The notes: generated by a model from the sequence alone, not told the origin. A DNA stretch of 7,303 nt from an uncultured Synechococcus sp. (GCA_937975655.1 CALJTZ010000089.1:1-7303), one strand, 5' to 3'. Positions 1 to 6,615 are shown, counted from the stretch's first letter. Made by a program: numbers and translations.

Positions 1-140
1 GTCTCGATGAGGACGACTACCCCACCCCCTTTGCGGGCCTGCAGGACTGGCACGTGATGCGTGCCCTGGCCATCCATCGCCCCGAGTTGGCCAGGCCCTA
101 TCTGCATCTGGTGGACCAGGAACCCTTTGATGAGGACTGA
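1..140 (+). CDS. DUF2555-like cyanobacterial protein, C-terminal part
   Basis: This frame is open from the window edge; the first complete codon is at position 3 and the stop is TGA at 138-140. Forty-five residues are visible. They contain the blocks DEDDYPTPFAGLQDW and ALAIHRPELARPYLHLVDQ and an acidic end EPFDED. I recognise this pattern as the C-terminal half of the small (roughly 70-80 aa) cyanobacterial DUF2555 family, whose biochemical role I do not know. The visible part is soluble, acidic, rich in aromatic residues, and has no membrane segment. Its last 11 bases overlap the coaBC start, so the two genes are probably translationally coupled in one transcript. The N-terminus and promoter lie outside the window. 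The family call rests on memory of the motif, not on a search. Confidence 0.75.
   Translation, partial: LDEDDYPTPFAGLQDWHVMRALAIHRPELARPYLHLVDQEPFDED
118..122 (+). promoter_or_regulatory. Ribosome binding site setting the coaBC start
   Basis: AGGAA lies 7 bases before the ATG at 130, inside the last codons of the upstream gene. It supports ATG 130 over the in-frame GTG at 61. Starting at GTG 61 would add 23 residues rich in Trp and Pro that lie wholly within the DUF2555-like gene and resemble no CoaBC N-terminus. Confidence 0.6.
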
Positions 141-1395
141 GCCTCACCGCCCGCCTGGCTCCGCTGCGGATCCCCTCGAGGGGCGCCGAATCCTGGTGGG
201 TATCAGCGGCAGCATCGCAGCGGTGAAGCTGCCGCTGCTGGTGAGTGCCCTGGCCAAGCGCGGTGCTGAGGTGCGCTGTGTGCTCACCCCTAGCGCTGCG
301 GCTCTGGTGAGCCCTGTGGCGTTGGCCAGCCTCAGCCGCCATCGCTGTTATCTCGATGCCGACCAGTGGAGCCCCCAGGCGGCGCGGCCCCTGCACATCG
401 AGCTGGCGGAATGGGCCGAGCTGGTGGTGCTGGCTCCGCTCAGTGCCACCAGCTTGGCGCGCTGGGTTCATGGCCTCGGCGACACCCTGCTGGCGTCGTT
501 GCTGCTCGCTACCGAGGCGCCGGTGCTGGCCGCCGCCGCCATGAATACAGCCATGTGGGGCGCACCGGCCGTGGCACGCAACTGGGCAGAGCTTCAGGGC
601 TATGCAGGGGTTCTGCCCCTGGGACCTGCCGCTGGCCTGCTGGCCTGCGACCGTGAGGGAGCCGGCCGGATGGCGGAACCGGCCCTGTTGCTGCTGGCGC
701 TGGAATCGCTCGCCCTCTGGGGGTGCCGGCGGGATTGGCAGGGCCGGCGTTTGTTGGTCACGGCGGGCCCCACCCGCGAGTGGCTGGATCCAGCCCGTTG
801 CATCAGCAATCCCAGCACCGGCCGCATGGGTGTGCTGCTGGCCCAGGCGGCCCGGCTGCGGGGGGCTGAGGTGGAGCTGATCCACGGCCCCTTGGCGGTG
901 GAGCCCGCCTGGTTGGAGGGGTTGCACTGCCACCCGGTGGACACCGGCGCCGATCTGCAGGAGCGCTTGCGTGCGCTGCAGGGCCAGGCGGATGCCATCG
1001 CCATGGCGGCGGCCGTGGCCGACCACCGCAGGGCGGAAGCCCTGGATCACAAGCTCGACAAGGCGCAACTCACCCACGCGATGCAGACCGGTTGGGAGCC
1101 CGTGCCGGATCTGTTGGCGGAGTTGGTGGCCCGGCGCCCGGCCGGTCAGCGGATCCTGGGGTTCGCGGCCCATTCCGGCGATGTGCTGCCCCAGGCCCAG
1201 GCCAAGTTCAGGCGCAAGGGCTGCGATCTGCTGTTTGCCAATCCCATCGACCAGCCCGGTGCCGGTTTTGGCGCCGCCACCAATGAGGGCTGGCTACTCG
1301 GGCCGGGCGATTGCAGCGAGACGTTCCACTCCGCGAGCAAGTTGCAGCTGGCCCACAGGCTGCTGTCGGCTCTGGGTGGATTGCTGGAGGGCTGA
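130..1395 (+). CDS. coaBC: Bifunctional phosphopantothenoylcysteine decarboxylase / phosphopantothenate-cysteine ligase (CoaBC)
   Basis: CoaBC carries out two consecutive cytoplasmic steps of coenzyme A synthesis. The ligase (CoaB) joins 4'-phosphopantothenate to cysteine, and the FMN-dependent decarboxylase (CoaC) then gives 4'-phosphopantetheine. From ATG 130 the protein has 421 aa, near the usual ~400. The CoaC domain covers about residues 18-190: flavin-binding GISGSIAAVK (24-33), catalytic-type His89 in HIELAEWAEL, AMNTAMW (137-143) with the conserved Asn139, and the lid cysteine C173 in LACDREGAGRM. The CoaB domain covers about 205-421: TAGPTREWLDP (211-221), ISNPSTGRMG (225-234) with the conserved Asn227, AAVADHR (294-300), KLDK (308-311), and FANPIDQPGAGFG (369-381). 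The segment usually read PASANT is PLSATS here (103-108), so its Asn is absent; E. coli CoaBC, as I recall it, also deviates there. The start overlaps the upstream stop by 11 bases, which suggests translational coupling. Confidence 0.96.
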   Translation: MRTEPHRPPGSAADPLEGRRILVGISGSIAAVKLPLLVSALAKRGAEVRCVLTPSAAALVSPVALASLSRHRCYLDADQWSPQAARPLHIELAEWAELVVLAPLSATSLARWVHGLGDTLLASLLLATEAPVLAAAAMNTAMWGAPAVARNWAELQGYAGVLPLGPAAGLLACDREGAGRMAEPALLLLALESLALWGCRRDWQGRRLLVTAGPTREWLDPARCISNPSTGRMGVLLAQAARLRGAEVELIHGPLAVEPAWLEGLHCHPVDTGADLQERLRALQGQADAIAMAAAVADHRRAEALDHKLDKAQLTHAMQTGWEPVPDLLAELVARRPAGQRILGFAAHSGDVLPQAQAKFRRKGCDLLFANPIDQPGAGFGAATNEGWLLGPGDCSETFHSASKLQLAHRLLSALGGLLEG

Positions 1396-1397
1396 GC

Positions 1398-1430
1398 TGC
1401 TCCAGGCCGGCGTTCAGGCGGCCAGGGGCG
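1398..1430. terminator. Hairpin between convergent genes, possible bidirectional terminator
   Basis: An inverted repeat spans the coaBC / minus-strand gene junction. The arms are 1398-1409 and 1419-1430, the loop is 1410-1418, there is one A/A mismatch (1404/1424), and two of the pairs are G-T. It overlaps the stop codon and last codons of the minus-strand gene. No T-tract follows on either strand, so it may end transcription poorly or act as a 3' stability element. With only 18 bp between the two genes, it is the only candidate for insulating them. Confidence 0.4.
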
Positions 1431-1743
1431 AGCTGCTGCCGTCGCTCTGCATCAGGTCCATGAACGTTTTGAGCTGCAGCCGGGGGATGTAGGGCCAGCC
1501 GCCGCTTTTCTCCATGCTCTGCAGCAGGTTGAACAGCTCGCCTCGATCGGCGGGCATGCTCGCCCGGAATGGTCCGTCCTGGATGGTGCGGTGCAGGTCT
1601 TCCAGGCGGCGCAGCAACAGCAGCAGTGCCTCCGGTTCGCCATCCACCTCGGACGCCAGTGCATCCAGCCCCTGGAGCAGCGCCTCAAGCCTGGTGTCCC
1701 AGGCTGTCGGGACCGTTGAGGTGGTGGAGGTGCCGTCGCTCAT
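1414..1743 (-). CDS. Small conserved-looking cyanobacterial hypothetical protein
   Basis: The frame encodes 109 aa from the ATG at 1743-1741 (MSDGTS...). I do not know its function. After a Ser/Thr-rich N-terminus of about 15 residues it looks helical: about 16-33 (LEALLQGLDALASEV), 36-58 (leucine-rich LLLLLRRLEDLHRTI) and 66-80 (FNLLQSMEKS). A distinctive end follows, GGWPYIPRLQLKTFMDLM (81-98), then a short Ser/Ala tail. It is acidic overall, with no signal peptide or membrane segment, so probably cytoplasmic. The WPYIPR segment reminds me of small conserved cyanobacterial proteins, but I cannot name a family. The frame also stays open upstream to an ATG at 1842-1840, which would give 142 aa. 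That extension runs through the psbO promoter region and has unhelpful composition, so I prefer the shorter form. The Shine-Dalgarno sequence before 1743 is weak. The gene converges on coaBC and diverges from psbO. Confidence 0.72.
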   Translation of the reverse strand: MSDGTSTTSTVPTAWDTRLEALLQGLDALASEVDGEPEALLLLLRRLEDLHRTIQDGPFRASMPADRGELFNLLQSMEKSGGWPYIPRLQLKTFMDLMQSDGSSSPLAA

Positions 1744-1883
1744 GGGGCCTGCTGCTTGCGCTCCCTCATACAGGTTGTTGAGAGCCGCGACATGGTACGC
1801 GGAATCAGGGTTTTGCACCGGTAGTATCCGCAGCGGGCGCACCCCAATTAAGAGGTTTTTCCCTGCCAGACCGGCTTCTCCCC
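1744..1883 (+). promoter_or_regulatory. Divergent intergenic region with the psbO promoter and leader
   Basis: These 140 bp lie between the start of the minus-strand hypothetical gene and psbO and must hold the psbO promoter. Candidate elements on the plus strand are TAGTAT at 1822-1827 (-10-like, no good -35 partner) and TTGCAC at 1813-1818 (-35-like, no -10 at 17 bp). An AT-richer island, AATTAAGAGGTTTTT, occupies 1846-1860 and probably lies in the leader. There is no Shine-Dalgarno sequence at normal distance from ATG 1884; AGAGG at 1851-1855 is too far away. I see no clear promoter for the minus-strand gene. The region is certain as a regulatory gap; the individual boxes are weak. Confidence 0.4.
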
Positions 1884-2696
1884 ATGCGTTTCCGTCCCCT
1901 GCTGGCCCTCGTGCTGGCGCTCTGTCTCACCCTGGTTACTGCCTGCAGTGGCGGTGCCAAGGCCGTGGACCGGGCCAACCTGACCTACGACGACATTCAC
2001 AACACCGGTCTGGCCAACGACTGCCCGACCCTGCCTGATTCGGCCCGTGGCTCCATTGCCCTGGATTCGTCCGCGAAATACCAGTTGCGTGAGATCTGCA
2101 TGCACCCCGCTGAGGTGTATGTGAAGGGTGAGCCCGCCAACAAGCGCCAGGAGGCGCAGTTTGTGCCGAGCAAGATCCTCACCCGCTTCACCACCAGCCT
2201 GGATCAGGTGTACGGCGACCTGGCCGTGGGTGGCAATGGCCTCAACTTCCAGGAACAGGGCGGCCTCGATTTCCAGCTGATCACCGTGCTGCTGCCCGGT
2301 GGTGAGGAAGTGCCCTTCGTGTTCTCCAGCAAGGAGCTGGCCGCCACGGCCGATGGCACCGCCATCAGCACCAGCACCGACTTCGACGGCTCCTACCGCG
2401 TTCCCAGCTACCGCACCTCCAACTTCCTGGATCCCAAGGCCCGTGGTCTCACCACCGGCTACAGCAGCGCTGTGGGTCTGGTGCCTGCTGGTGATGATTT
2501 CACCGGTGAGAGCGTGAAGCGCTATGTGGACGGCACCGGCAACATGAACCTCTCCATCACCAAGGTGGATGCGTCCACCGGTGAGTTCGCCGGGGTGTTT
2601 ACGGCCATCCAGCCCTCCGACACCGACATGGGCACCAAGGAGACCATGGACGTCAAGATCGTCGGCCAGGTCTACGGTCGTCTCGAGAAAGCCTGA
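1884..2696 (+). CDS. psbO: Photosystem II manganese-stabilising protein PsbO
   Basis: PsbO is the 33-kDa extrinsic protein on the lumenal face of photosystem II. It stabilises the Mn4CaO5 water-splitting cluster. The 270-aa length fits the family. The N-terminus is a signal peptide: MRFR, a hydrophobic core at 6-20, then C21. V-T-A-C (18-21) is a lipobox, while AKA (25-27) before VDRANLTYDD would also suit signal peptidase I. The mature part begins with the typical LTYDDIHNTGLAN (33-45). C47 and C72 match the conserved disulfide pair. Further landmarks are FVPSKILTRFTTSLDQVYG, the LLPGGEEVPFVF strand region, LDPKARGLTTGYSSAV, and the end GVFTAIQPSDTDMG followed by DVKIVGQVYGRLE. The gene has its own upstream gap and a strong downstream terminator, so it is probably mainly monocistronic and highly expressed. 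No ribosome binding site is evident next to the ATG. Confidence 0.97.
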   Translation: MRFRPLLALVLALCLTLVTACSGGAKAVDRANLTYDDIHNTGLANDCPTLPDSARGSIALDSSAKYQLREICMHPAEVYVKGEPANKRQEAQFVPSKILTRFTTSLDQVYGDLAVGGNGLNFQEQGGLDFQLITVLLPGGEEVPFVFSSKELAATADGTAISTSTDFDGSYRVPSYRTSNFLDPKARGLTTGYSSAVGLVPAGDDFTGESVKRYVDGTGNMNLSITKVDASTGEFAGVFTAIQPSDTDMGTKETMDVKIVGQVYGRLEKA

Positions 2697-2724
2697 TCGC
2701 CGATTCGGCTCAGGGCTGATGGTT

Positions 2725-2748
2725 GGGGGGCCGATGGCCCCCTTTTTT
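2725..2748 (+). terminator. Intrinsic terminator after psbO
   Basis: A perfect 7-bp GC stem pairs GGGGGCC (2726-2732) with GGCCCCC (2736-2742) around a GAT loop, followed directly by six Ts (2743-2748). It lies 28 bases after the psbO stop. The reverse strand would have no T-tract, so it acts in the plus direction only. It should separate psbO transcription from sat. Confidence 0.92.
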
Positions 2749-2825
2749 CATGGCCGCTCGCGGGCAGAGCCCCCCAGCCATCCCTGTCTGGGAGAATCGC
2801 CGCCAATACCCCGTACTCCCCTCGC
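2749..2825 (+). promoter_or_regulatory. Probable sat promoter region
   Basis: These 77 bp between the psbO terminator and the sat ATG should contain a sat promoter, since the terminator blocks most read-through. The best -10-like string is GAGAAT at 2792-2797, preceded by TGG (2789-2791), with no convincing -35. The leader from about 2804 is pyrimidine-rich and lacks a Shine-Dalgarno sequence, as is common for cyanobacterial genes. The individual box is weakly supported. Confidence 0.3.
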
Positions 2826-3998
2826 ATGACCAGCACCGCTGCTCCCTCCCCCCGCCAGGGCCTGATCGCCCCCCACGGCGGCACCCTGGTGGATCTGCGG
2901 GTTCCCGCTGAGCAGCGTGAGGCCGTCAAGGCTGGTGTGGACCACGTGGTGGAGTGCTCCGATCGCAACGCCTGCGATGTGGAGCTGCTGATGGTGGGTG
3001 GCTTCTCGCCCCTGCGCGGCTTCATGCACCAGGACGACTACCAATCCGTGGTGGCGGGCCACCGCACCACCAGCGGCCTGCTGTTTGGTTTGCCCATCGT
3101 GATGGACACCCAGCGCGATGACATCCAGGTGGGCCAGAAGCTCCTGCTCACCTACCGCGGCCAGGACCTGGCGGTGATGACGGTGGAGAGCAAGTGGGAG
3201 CCCGACAAGGCGCGTGAGGCCCAGGGCTGCTACGGCACCACCTCGATCGAGCACCCGGCGGTGAAGATGATCGCTACTGAGCGCGGTCGCTATTACCTCG
3301 GTGGGGCCATCCAGGGGCTGGAGCTGCCTGAGCGGGTGTTCCCCTGCAAGACGCCCGCCGAGGTGCGCGCCACCCTGCCCGAAGGGCAGGACGTGGTGGC
3401 CTTCCAGTGCCGCAACCCCATTCACCGCGCCCACTACGAACTGTTCACCAGGGCCCTGGACGCCAGCAATGTGAGTGAGCAGGGCGTGGTGCTCGTGCAT
3501 CCCACCTGCGGCCCCACCCAGGACGACGACATCGCCGGAGCTGTGCGCTTCCAGACCTACGAGCGGCTGGCCGCTGAGGTGAACAACCCCCGCATTCGCT
3601 GGGCCTACCTGCCCTACTCGATGCACATGGCGGGCCCCCGTGAGGCCCTGCAGCACATGATCATCCGCAAGAACTACGGCTGCACCCACTTCATCATTGG
3701 CCGCGACATGGCCGGCTGCAAGAGCTCCATCAGCGGCGACGACTTCTACGGCCCTTACCAGGCCCAGGATTTCGCCCGCGACAACGCGCCCGAGCTGGGC
3801 ATGGAGACGGTGCCGTCCCTGAACCTCGTGTTCACGGAGGAAGAGGGCTACGTCACGGCTGAGCACGCCGAGGCCCGCGGCCTGCATGTGAAAAAGCTCA
3901 GCGGCACCCAGTTCCGCCAGATGCTGCGCAGCGGTGAGGAGATCCCCGAATGGTTCGCCTTCCGTAGCGTGGTGGAGGTGCTGCGCTCGGCCTCCTGA
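2826..3998 (+). CDS. sat: Sulfate adenylyltransferase (ATP sulfurylase)
   Basis: This enzyme activates sulfate with ATP to adenosine 5'-phosphosulfate and pyrophosphate, the first step of assimilatory sulfate reduction in the cytoplasm. The 390-aa length matches the single-domain Sat/Met3-type homo-oligomeric enzyme, with no C-terminal APS kinase domain. The N-terminal PUA-like domain covers about 1-165, with GLIAPHGGTLVDL (12-24) and GGFSPLRGFM (58-67). The catalytic domain contains QCRNPIHRAH (194-203; QxRNPxHxxH ATP-binding motif with His200 and His203), VHPTCGPTQDDDI (224-236), GRDMAGCK (292-299) and LSGTQFRQML (358-367). GRDMAG replaces the GRDHAG of many families; as I recall, other cyanobacterial enzymes have Met here too. 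ATG 2826 lies 11 codons before the conserved start of the domain. The gene follows the psbO terminator and is separated from ftsH by 78 bp. Confidence 0.96.
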   Translation: MTSTAAPSPRQGLIAPHGGTLVDLRVPAEQREAVKAGVDHVVECSDRNACDVELLMVGGFSPLRGFMHQDDYQSVVAGHRTTSGLLFGLPIVMDTQRDDIQVGQKLLLTYRGQDLAVMTVESKWEPDKAREAQGCYGTTSIEHPAVKMIATERGRYYLGGAIQGLELPERVFPCKTPAEVRATLPEGQDVVAFQCRNPIHRAHYELFTRALDASNVSEQGVVLVHPTCGPTQDDDIAGAVRFQTYERLAAEVNNPRIRWAYLPYSMHMAGPREALQHMIIRKNYGCTHFIIGRDMAGCKSSISGDDFYGPYQAQDFARDNAPELGMETVPSLNLVFTEEEGYVTAEHAEARGLHVKKLSGTQFRQMLRSGEEIPEWFAFRSVVEVLRSAS

Positions 3999-4039
3999 GC
4001 CCCGGCGCCGAAACCGCCAACCAACCAGGCAGGCGGCAG

Positions 4040-4057
4040 TTAACATTCCTTTACCGA
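4040..4057 (+). promoter_or_regulatory. HLR1-like tandem repeat (possible RpaB site) before ftsH
   Basis: Two imperfect half-sites, TTAACATT (4040-4047) and TTTACCGA (4050-4057), repeat with a 10-bp period. Against the HLR1 consensus as I recall it, (G/T)TTACA(T/A)(T/A)NN(G/T)TTACA(T/A)(T/A), they match 7 of 8 and 6 of 8 specified positions. HLR1 is bound by the response regulator RpaB, which controls high-light genes in cyanobacteria. TAACAT (4041-4046) inside the repeat could also serve as a -10 box, so binding here might affect polymerase directly. The site lies 19 bases before the ftsH start, in the 78-bp gap 3999-4076. The rest of that gap shows only a weak hairpin (4014-4018 with 4032-4036, no T-tract). 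Confidence 0.42.
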
Positions 4058-4064
4058 ACAGTCC

Positions 4065-4070
4065 GGAGAG
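4065..4070 (+). promoter_or_regulatory. Ribosome binding site for the GTG start of ftsH
   Basis: GGAGAG lies 6 bases before GTG 4077, a good Shine-Dalgarno position. It supports this non-ATG start, which gives the expected short cytoplasmic KKRWRNAG segment before the first membrane helix. Confidence 0.7.
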
Positions 4071-4076
4071 CCCAAA

Positions 4077-5921
4077 GTGAAGAAGCGCTGGCGGAATGCG
4101 GGGCTCTACGTGCTCCTTGCGGTGGTGGTGATCGCTGTGGGTACGGCCTTCCTGGATCGTCCCGATCCGGCCAACGCACCGCGCACCCTCCGCTACAGCG
4201 ATTTTGTGGAGGCTGTGGAGTCCAATGAGGTGTCGCGGGTGCTGATCGCCCCCGATCGGGGCACCGCCCAGGTGGTGGAGAACGACGGCCAGCGCGCCGT
4301 GGTGAATCTCGCCCCCGACAAGGACTTGCTCAAGCTCCTCGAGACCCACAAGGTGGACATCGCCGTGGAGCCTTCCCGCCAGCCCCAGGCCTGGCAGCAG
4401 GCCGTGGGCTCTCTGATCTTCCCGCTGCTGCTGCTCGGTGGCCTCTTCTTCCTGCTGCGTCGCGCCCAGGGCGGCGGCGGCAACCCCGCCATGAACTTCG
4501 GCAAGAGCAAGGCGCGGGTTCAGATGGAGCCCCAGACCCAGGTGACCTTCGGCGATGTGGCCGGTATCGAGGGCGCCAAGCTGGAGCTCACCGAAGTCGT
4601 CGACTTCCTCAAGAACCCCGACCGCTTCACCGCCGTCGGCGCGAAGATCCCCAAGGGTGTGCTGCTGGTGGGTCCTCCCGGCACCGGTAAAACCCTGCTC
4701 GCCAAGGCTGTGGCCGGCGAAGCGGGCGTGCCCTTCTTCTCCATCTCCGGTTCGGAGTTCGTGGAGATGTTTGTGGGTGTGGGCGCCAGCCGTGTGCGTG
4801 ATCTGTTCGAGCAGGCCAAGAAAAGCGCGCCCTGCATCGTCTTCATTGACGAGATCGACGCCGTCGGTCGCCAGCGTGGCGCCGGCCTCGGTGGCGGTAA
4901 TGACGAGCGCGAACAGACCCTCAACCAGCTCCTCACGGAGATGGATGGATTCGAGGGCAACACCGGCATCATCATCGTGGCTGCCACCAACCGCCCCGAT
5001 GTGCTGGATGCGGCGCTGATGCGTCCGGGCCGTTTCGACCGCCAGGTGGTGGTGGATCGTCCCGACTACGCCGGACGCCTCCAGATCCTGGGGGTGCACG
5101 CCCGCGGCAAGACCCTCGCCAAGGACGTGGACCTCGACAAGATCGCCCGCCGCACCCCCGGTTACACCGGCGCCGATCTGGCCAACCTGCTCAATGAGGC
5201 GGCGATTCTTGCGGCCCGCCGTCAGCTCACCGAAGTCGCCATGGATGAGGTGAATGACGCTATTGAGCGCGTCATGGCCGGTCCGGAGAAGAAGGACCGG
5301 GTGATGAGCGAGAAGCGCAAGCGCCTGGTGGCGTATCACGAGGCGGGCCATGCCCTAGTTGGTGCCCTGATGCCCGACTACGACCCGGTGCAGAAGATTT
5401 CGATCATTCCCCGCGGCAATGCCGGCGGTCTCACCTTCTTCACCCCCTCGGAGGAGCGGATGGAATCGGGCCTCTACTCCCGTGCCTATCTCCAGAACCA
5501 GATGGCCGTGGCCCTCGGCGGTCGCGTCGCCGAAGAGATCGTCTACGGCGAAGACGAAGTGACCACCGGTGCCTCCAACGACCTGCAGCAGGTGGCTCGG
5601 GTGGCCCGCCAGATGGTGACCCGCTTCGGCATGAGTGATCGCCTCGGCCCCGTGGCCCTCGGCCGCAGCCAGGGCGGCATGTTCCTGGGCCGCGATATCG
5701 CTGCCGAGCGTGATTTCTCGGAGGACACCGCGGCCGCCATCGACGAGGAGGTGAGCCAGCTGGTGGCTGAGGCCTACAAGCGCGCCACCGCCGTGCTCAC
5801 GGGCAACCGTTCGGTGCTCGACGAGTTGGCCGAAATGCTGGTGGAGAAGGAAACCGTGGATGCCGAGGATCTGCAGGAGCTGCTGATCCGCTCCGATGTG
5901 AAGGTGGCTGAATACGTCTGA
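4077..5921 (+). CDS. ftsH: ATP-dependent zinc metalloprotease FtsH, cyanobacterial FtsH3 type
   Basis: FtsH is a membrane-bound AAA+ hexamer that pulls out and degrades membrane and soluble proteins. The protein has 614 aa. In order: first membrane helix (about 8-26), extracytoplasmic domain (about 30-108), second membrane helix (about 111-128), then a Gly-rich linker. The AAA domain has Walker A GPPGTGKT (199-206), pore loop FVGVGA (232-237), Walker B IVFIDEID (254-261) and second region of homology [19 protein letters not shown] (305-323). The peptidase domain has HEAGH (421-425), with D502 in SNDLQQ as the likely third zinc ligand. All catalytic features are intact. The N-terminus [10 protein letters not shown], and [12 protein letters not shown] followed by RDFSED (529-550), resemble Synechocystis FtsH3 (slr1604) more than FtsH2, from memory. 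FtsH3 pairs with FtsH2 in photosystem II repair and with FtsH1 in iron acclimation. The start is GTG with a good ribosome binding site, downstream of an HLR1-like repeat. Confidence 0.96.
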   Translation: MKKRWRNAGLYVLLAVVVIAVGTAFLDRPDPANAPRTLRYSDFVEAVESNEVSRVLIAPDRGTAQVVENDGQRAVVNLAPDKDLLKLLETHKVDIAVEPSRQPQAWQQAVGSLIFPLLLLGGLFFLLRRAQGGGGNPAMNFGKSKARVQMEPQTQVTFGDVAGIEGAKLELTEVVDFLKNPDRFTAVGAKIPKGVLLVGPPGTGKTLLAKAVAGEAGVPFFSISGSEFVEMFVGVGASRVRDLFEQAKKSAPCIVFIDEIDAVGRQRGAGLGGGNDEREQTLNQLLTEMDGFEGNTGIIIVAATNRPDVLDAALMRPGRFDRQVVVDRPDYAGRLQILGVHARGKTLAKDVDLDKIARRTPGYTGADLANLLNEAAILAARRQLTEVAMDEVNDAIERVMAGPEKKDRVMSEKRKRLVAYHEAGHALVGALMPDYDPVQKISIIPRGNAGGLTFFTPSEERMESGLYSRAYLQNQMAVALGGRVAEEIVYGEDEVTTGASNDLQQVARVARQMVTRFGMSDRLGPVALGRSQGGMFLGRDIAAERDFSEDTAAAIDEEVSQLVAEAYKRATAVLTGNRSVLDELAEMLVEKETVDAEDLQELLIRSDVKVAEYV

Positions 5922-5946
5922 GCCCCTTGCCTATGGCTCCGATGGG

Positions 5947-6615
5947 TTGGTGGATCCCTCCGGCCTGATCGACAGCCTGCACCGCCAGCCCGTTCTGGCG
6001 GTGCTCCGGCCTCAATCCGTCCAACAGGCCCATCGCCAGCTCGAGCAGTTGCTGGCGGTGGGCCTTGTGCATGTGGAGCTTGCCGTGGAGCAGCAGCCCC
6101 ACCGCCTCCCGGCCTGGACGGCCATGGCCCGCGAGCTCGGCGAAGCCTTCCCAGACCTTCGCCTCGGGGCGGCCTCCGTGCGACGTGCCGAGGGGCTGGC
6201 GGCGGCGGTGGCGGCCGGCCTCCACTACGTGGTGTCGCCGATCCTGGATCCACGGCTGCTGGAGCTGGCGCATGGGGCGGGGCTCACGTTCGTGCCCGGC
6301 GTGTTCAGTCCAACGGAGGTGGATGCGGCAGTTCGCTATGGCTGCCGAGCCGTGAAGCTCTATCCCGCATCGGCGCTGGGGTCTGGCTACTGGCCATCGC
6401 TGCAGGGCCCCTTGGGGCCCCTGCCCTTCTGCATCGCCGCGGGTGGGCTGCGCTGCCGTGATGTGCTGCCATGGCTCGCGGCCGGAGTGGATGCCGTGGC
6501 CCTCGGCAATGGCCTCTTCGATGTCCAGGACGACGAGCTGTGCCTGGATGCGGCGTTGGCCCCGGTTCTGGCACAGCTCCCTCAGGGCGCCAAGGCTGAT
6601 GTGTTGTCAACCTGA
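5947..6615 (+). CDS. KDPG/KHG aldolase-family protein (Eda-like)
   Basis: Classical Eda cleaves 2-keto-3-deoxy-6-phosphogluconate to pyruvate and glyceraldehyde 3-phosphate in the Entner-Doudoroff pathway. This 222-aa protein keeps the beta/alpha-barrel pattern: PVLAVLRP (15-22), VHVELAVE (41-48) with general-base-type Glu44, LGAASV (73-78), VVSPILDPRLLELA (95-108), FVPGVFSPTE (115-124), AVKLYPAS (135-142) with Schiff-base Lys137, IAAGGL (163-168) and AVALGNGLF (183-191). Compared with E. coli Eda from memory, the substrate-binding Arg of the LRT motif is Glu48 and the Thr of PTGG is Ala164. The exact substrate is therefore uncertain and I give no gene symbol. The start is TTG 5947 or GTG 5950; neither has a clear ribosome binding site. 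The gene begins 25 bases after ftsH with no terminator between, so it is probably co-transcribed with ftsH. Confidence 0.82.
   Translation: MVDPSGLIDSLHRQPVLAVLRPQSVQQAHRQLEQLLAVGLVHVELAVEQQPHRLPAWTAMARELGEAFPDLRLGAASVRRAEGLAAAVAAGLHYVVSPILDPRLLELAHGAGLTFVPGVFSPTEVDAAVRYGCRAVKLYPASALGSGYWPSLQGPLGPLPFCIAAGGLRCRDVLPWLAAGVDAVALGNGLFDVQDDELCLDAALAPVLAQLPQGAKADVLST

Noticed and set aside
61..129. Upstream GTG start for coaBC
   Set aside because: It would lie inside the DUF2555-like gene, add a non-CoaBC sequence, and ignore the good AGGAA ribosome binding site before ATG 130.
1744..1842. N-terminal extension of the minus-strand hypothetical to 142 aa
   Set aside because: It would cover the psbO promoter region, and the added residues do not look like part of the helical protein. 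Not excluded.
2748..5351. A very long open frame (867 codons) on the minus strand, opposite sat and most of ftsH
   Set aside because: It is antisense to two well-supported genes with intact motifs. Its His/Gly/Leu/Ala-rich translation looks like no protein family and fits the complement of GC-rich codons. It crosses the intergenic gap and begins in the middle of ftsH.
5933..5968. Tiny frame ATG...TGA (11 codons, two adjacent Trp) overlapping the start of the aldolase-like gene
   Set aside because: No ribosome binding site and no attenuator-like hairpins nearby. Likely chance.
5774..6273. Open minus-strand frames opposite the end of ftsH and the aldolase-like gene
   Set aside because: Pro/Arg/Gly-rich shadow frames of GC-rich coding DNA with no recognisable motifs.
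6402..6424. Strong GC inverted repeat inside the aldolase-like gene
   Set aside because: It arises from codons for a repeated Gly-Pro-Leu (GPLGPLP) in a plausible protein segment, and no T-tract follows. Not a terminator.
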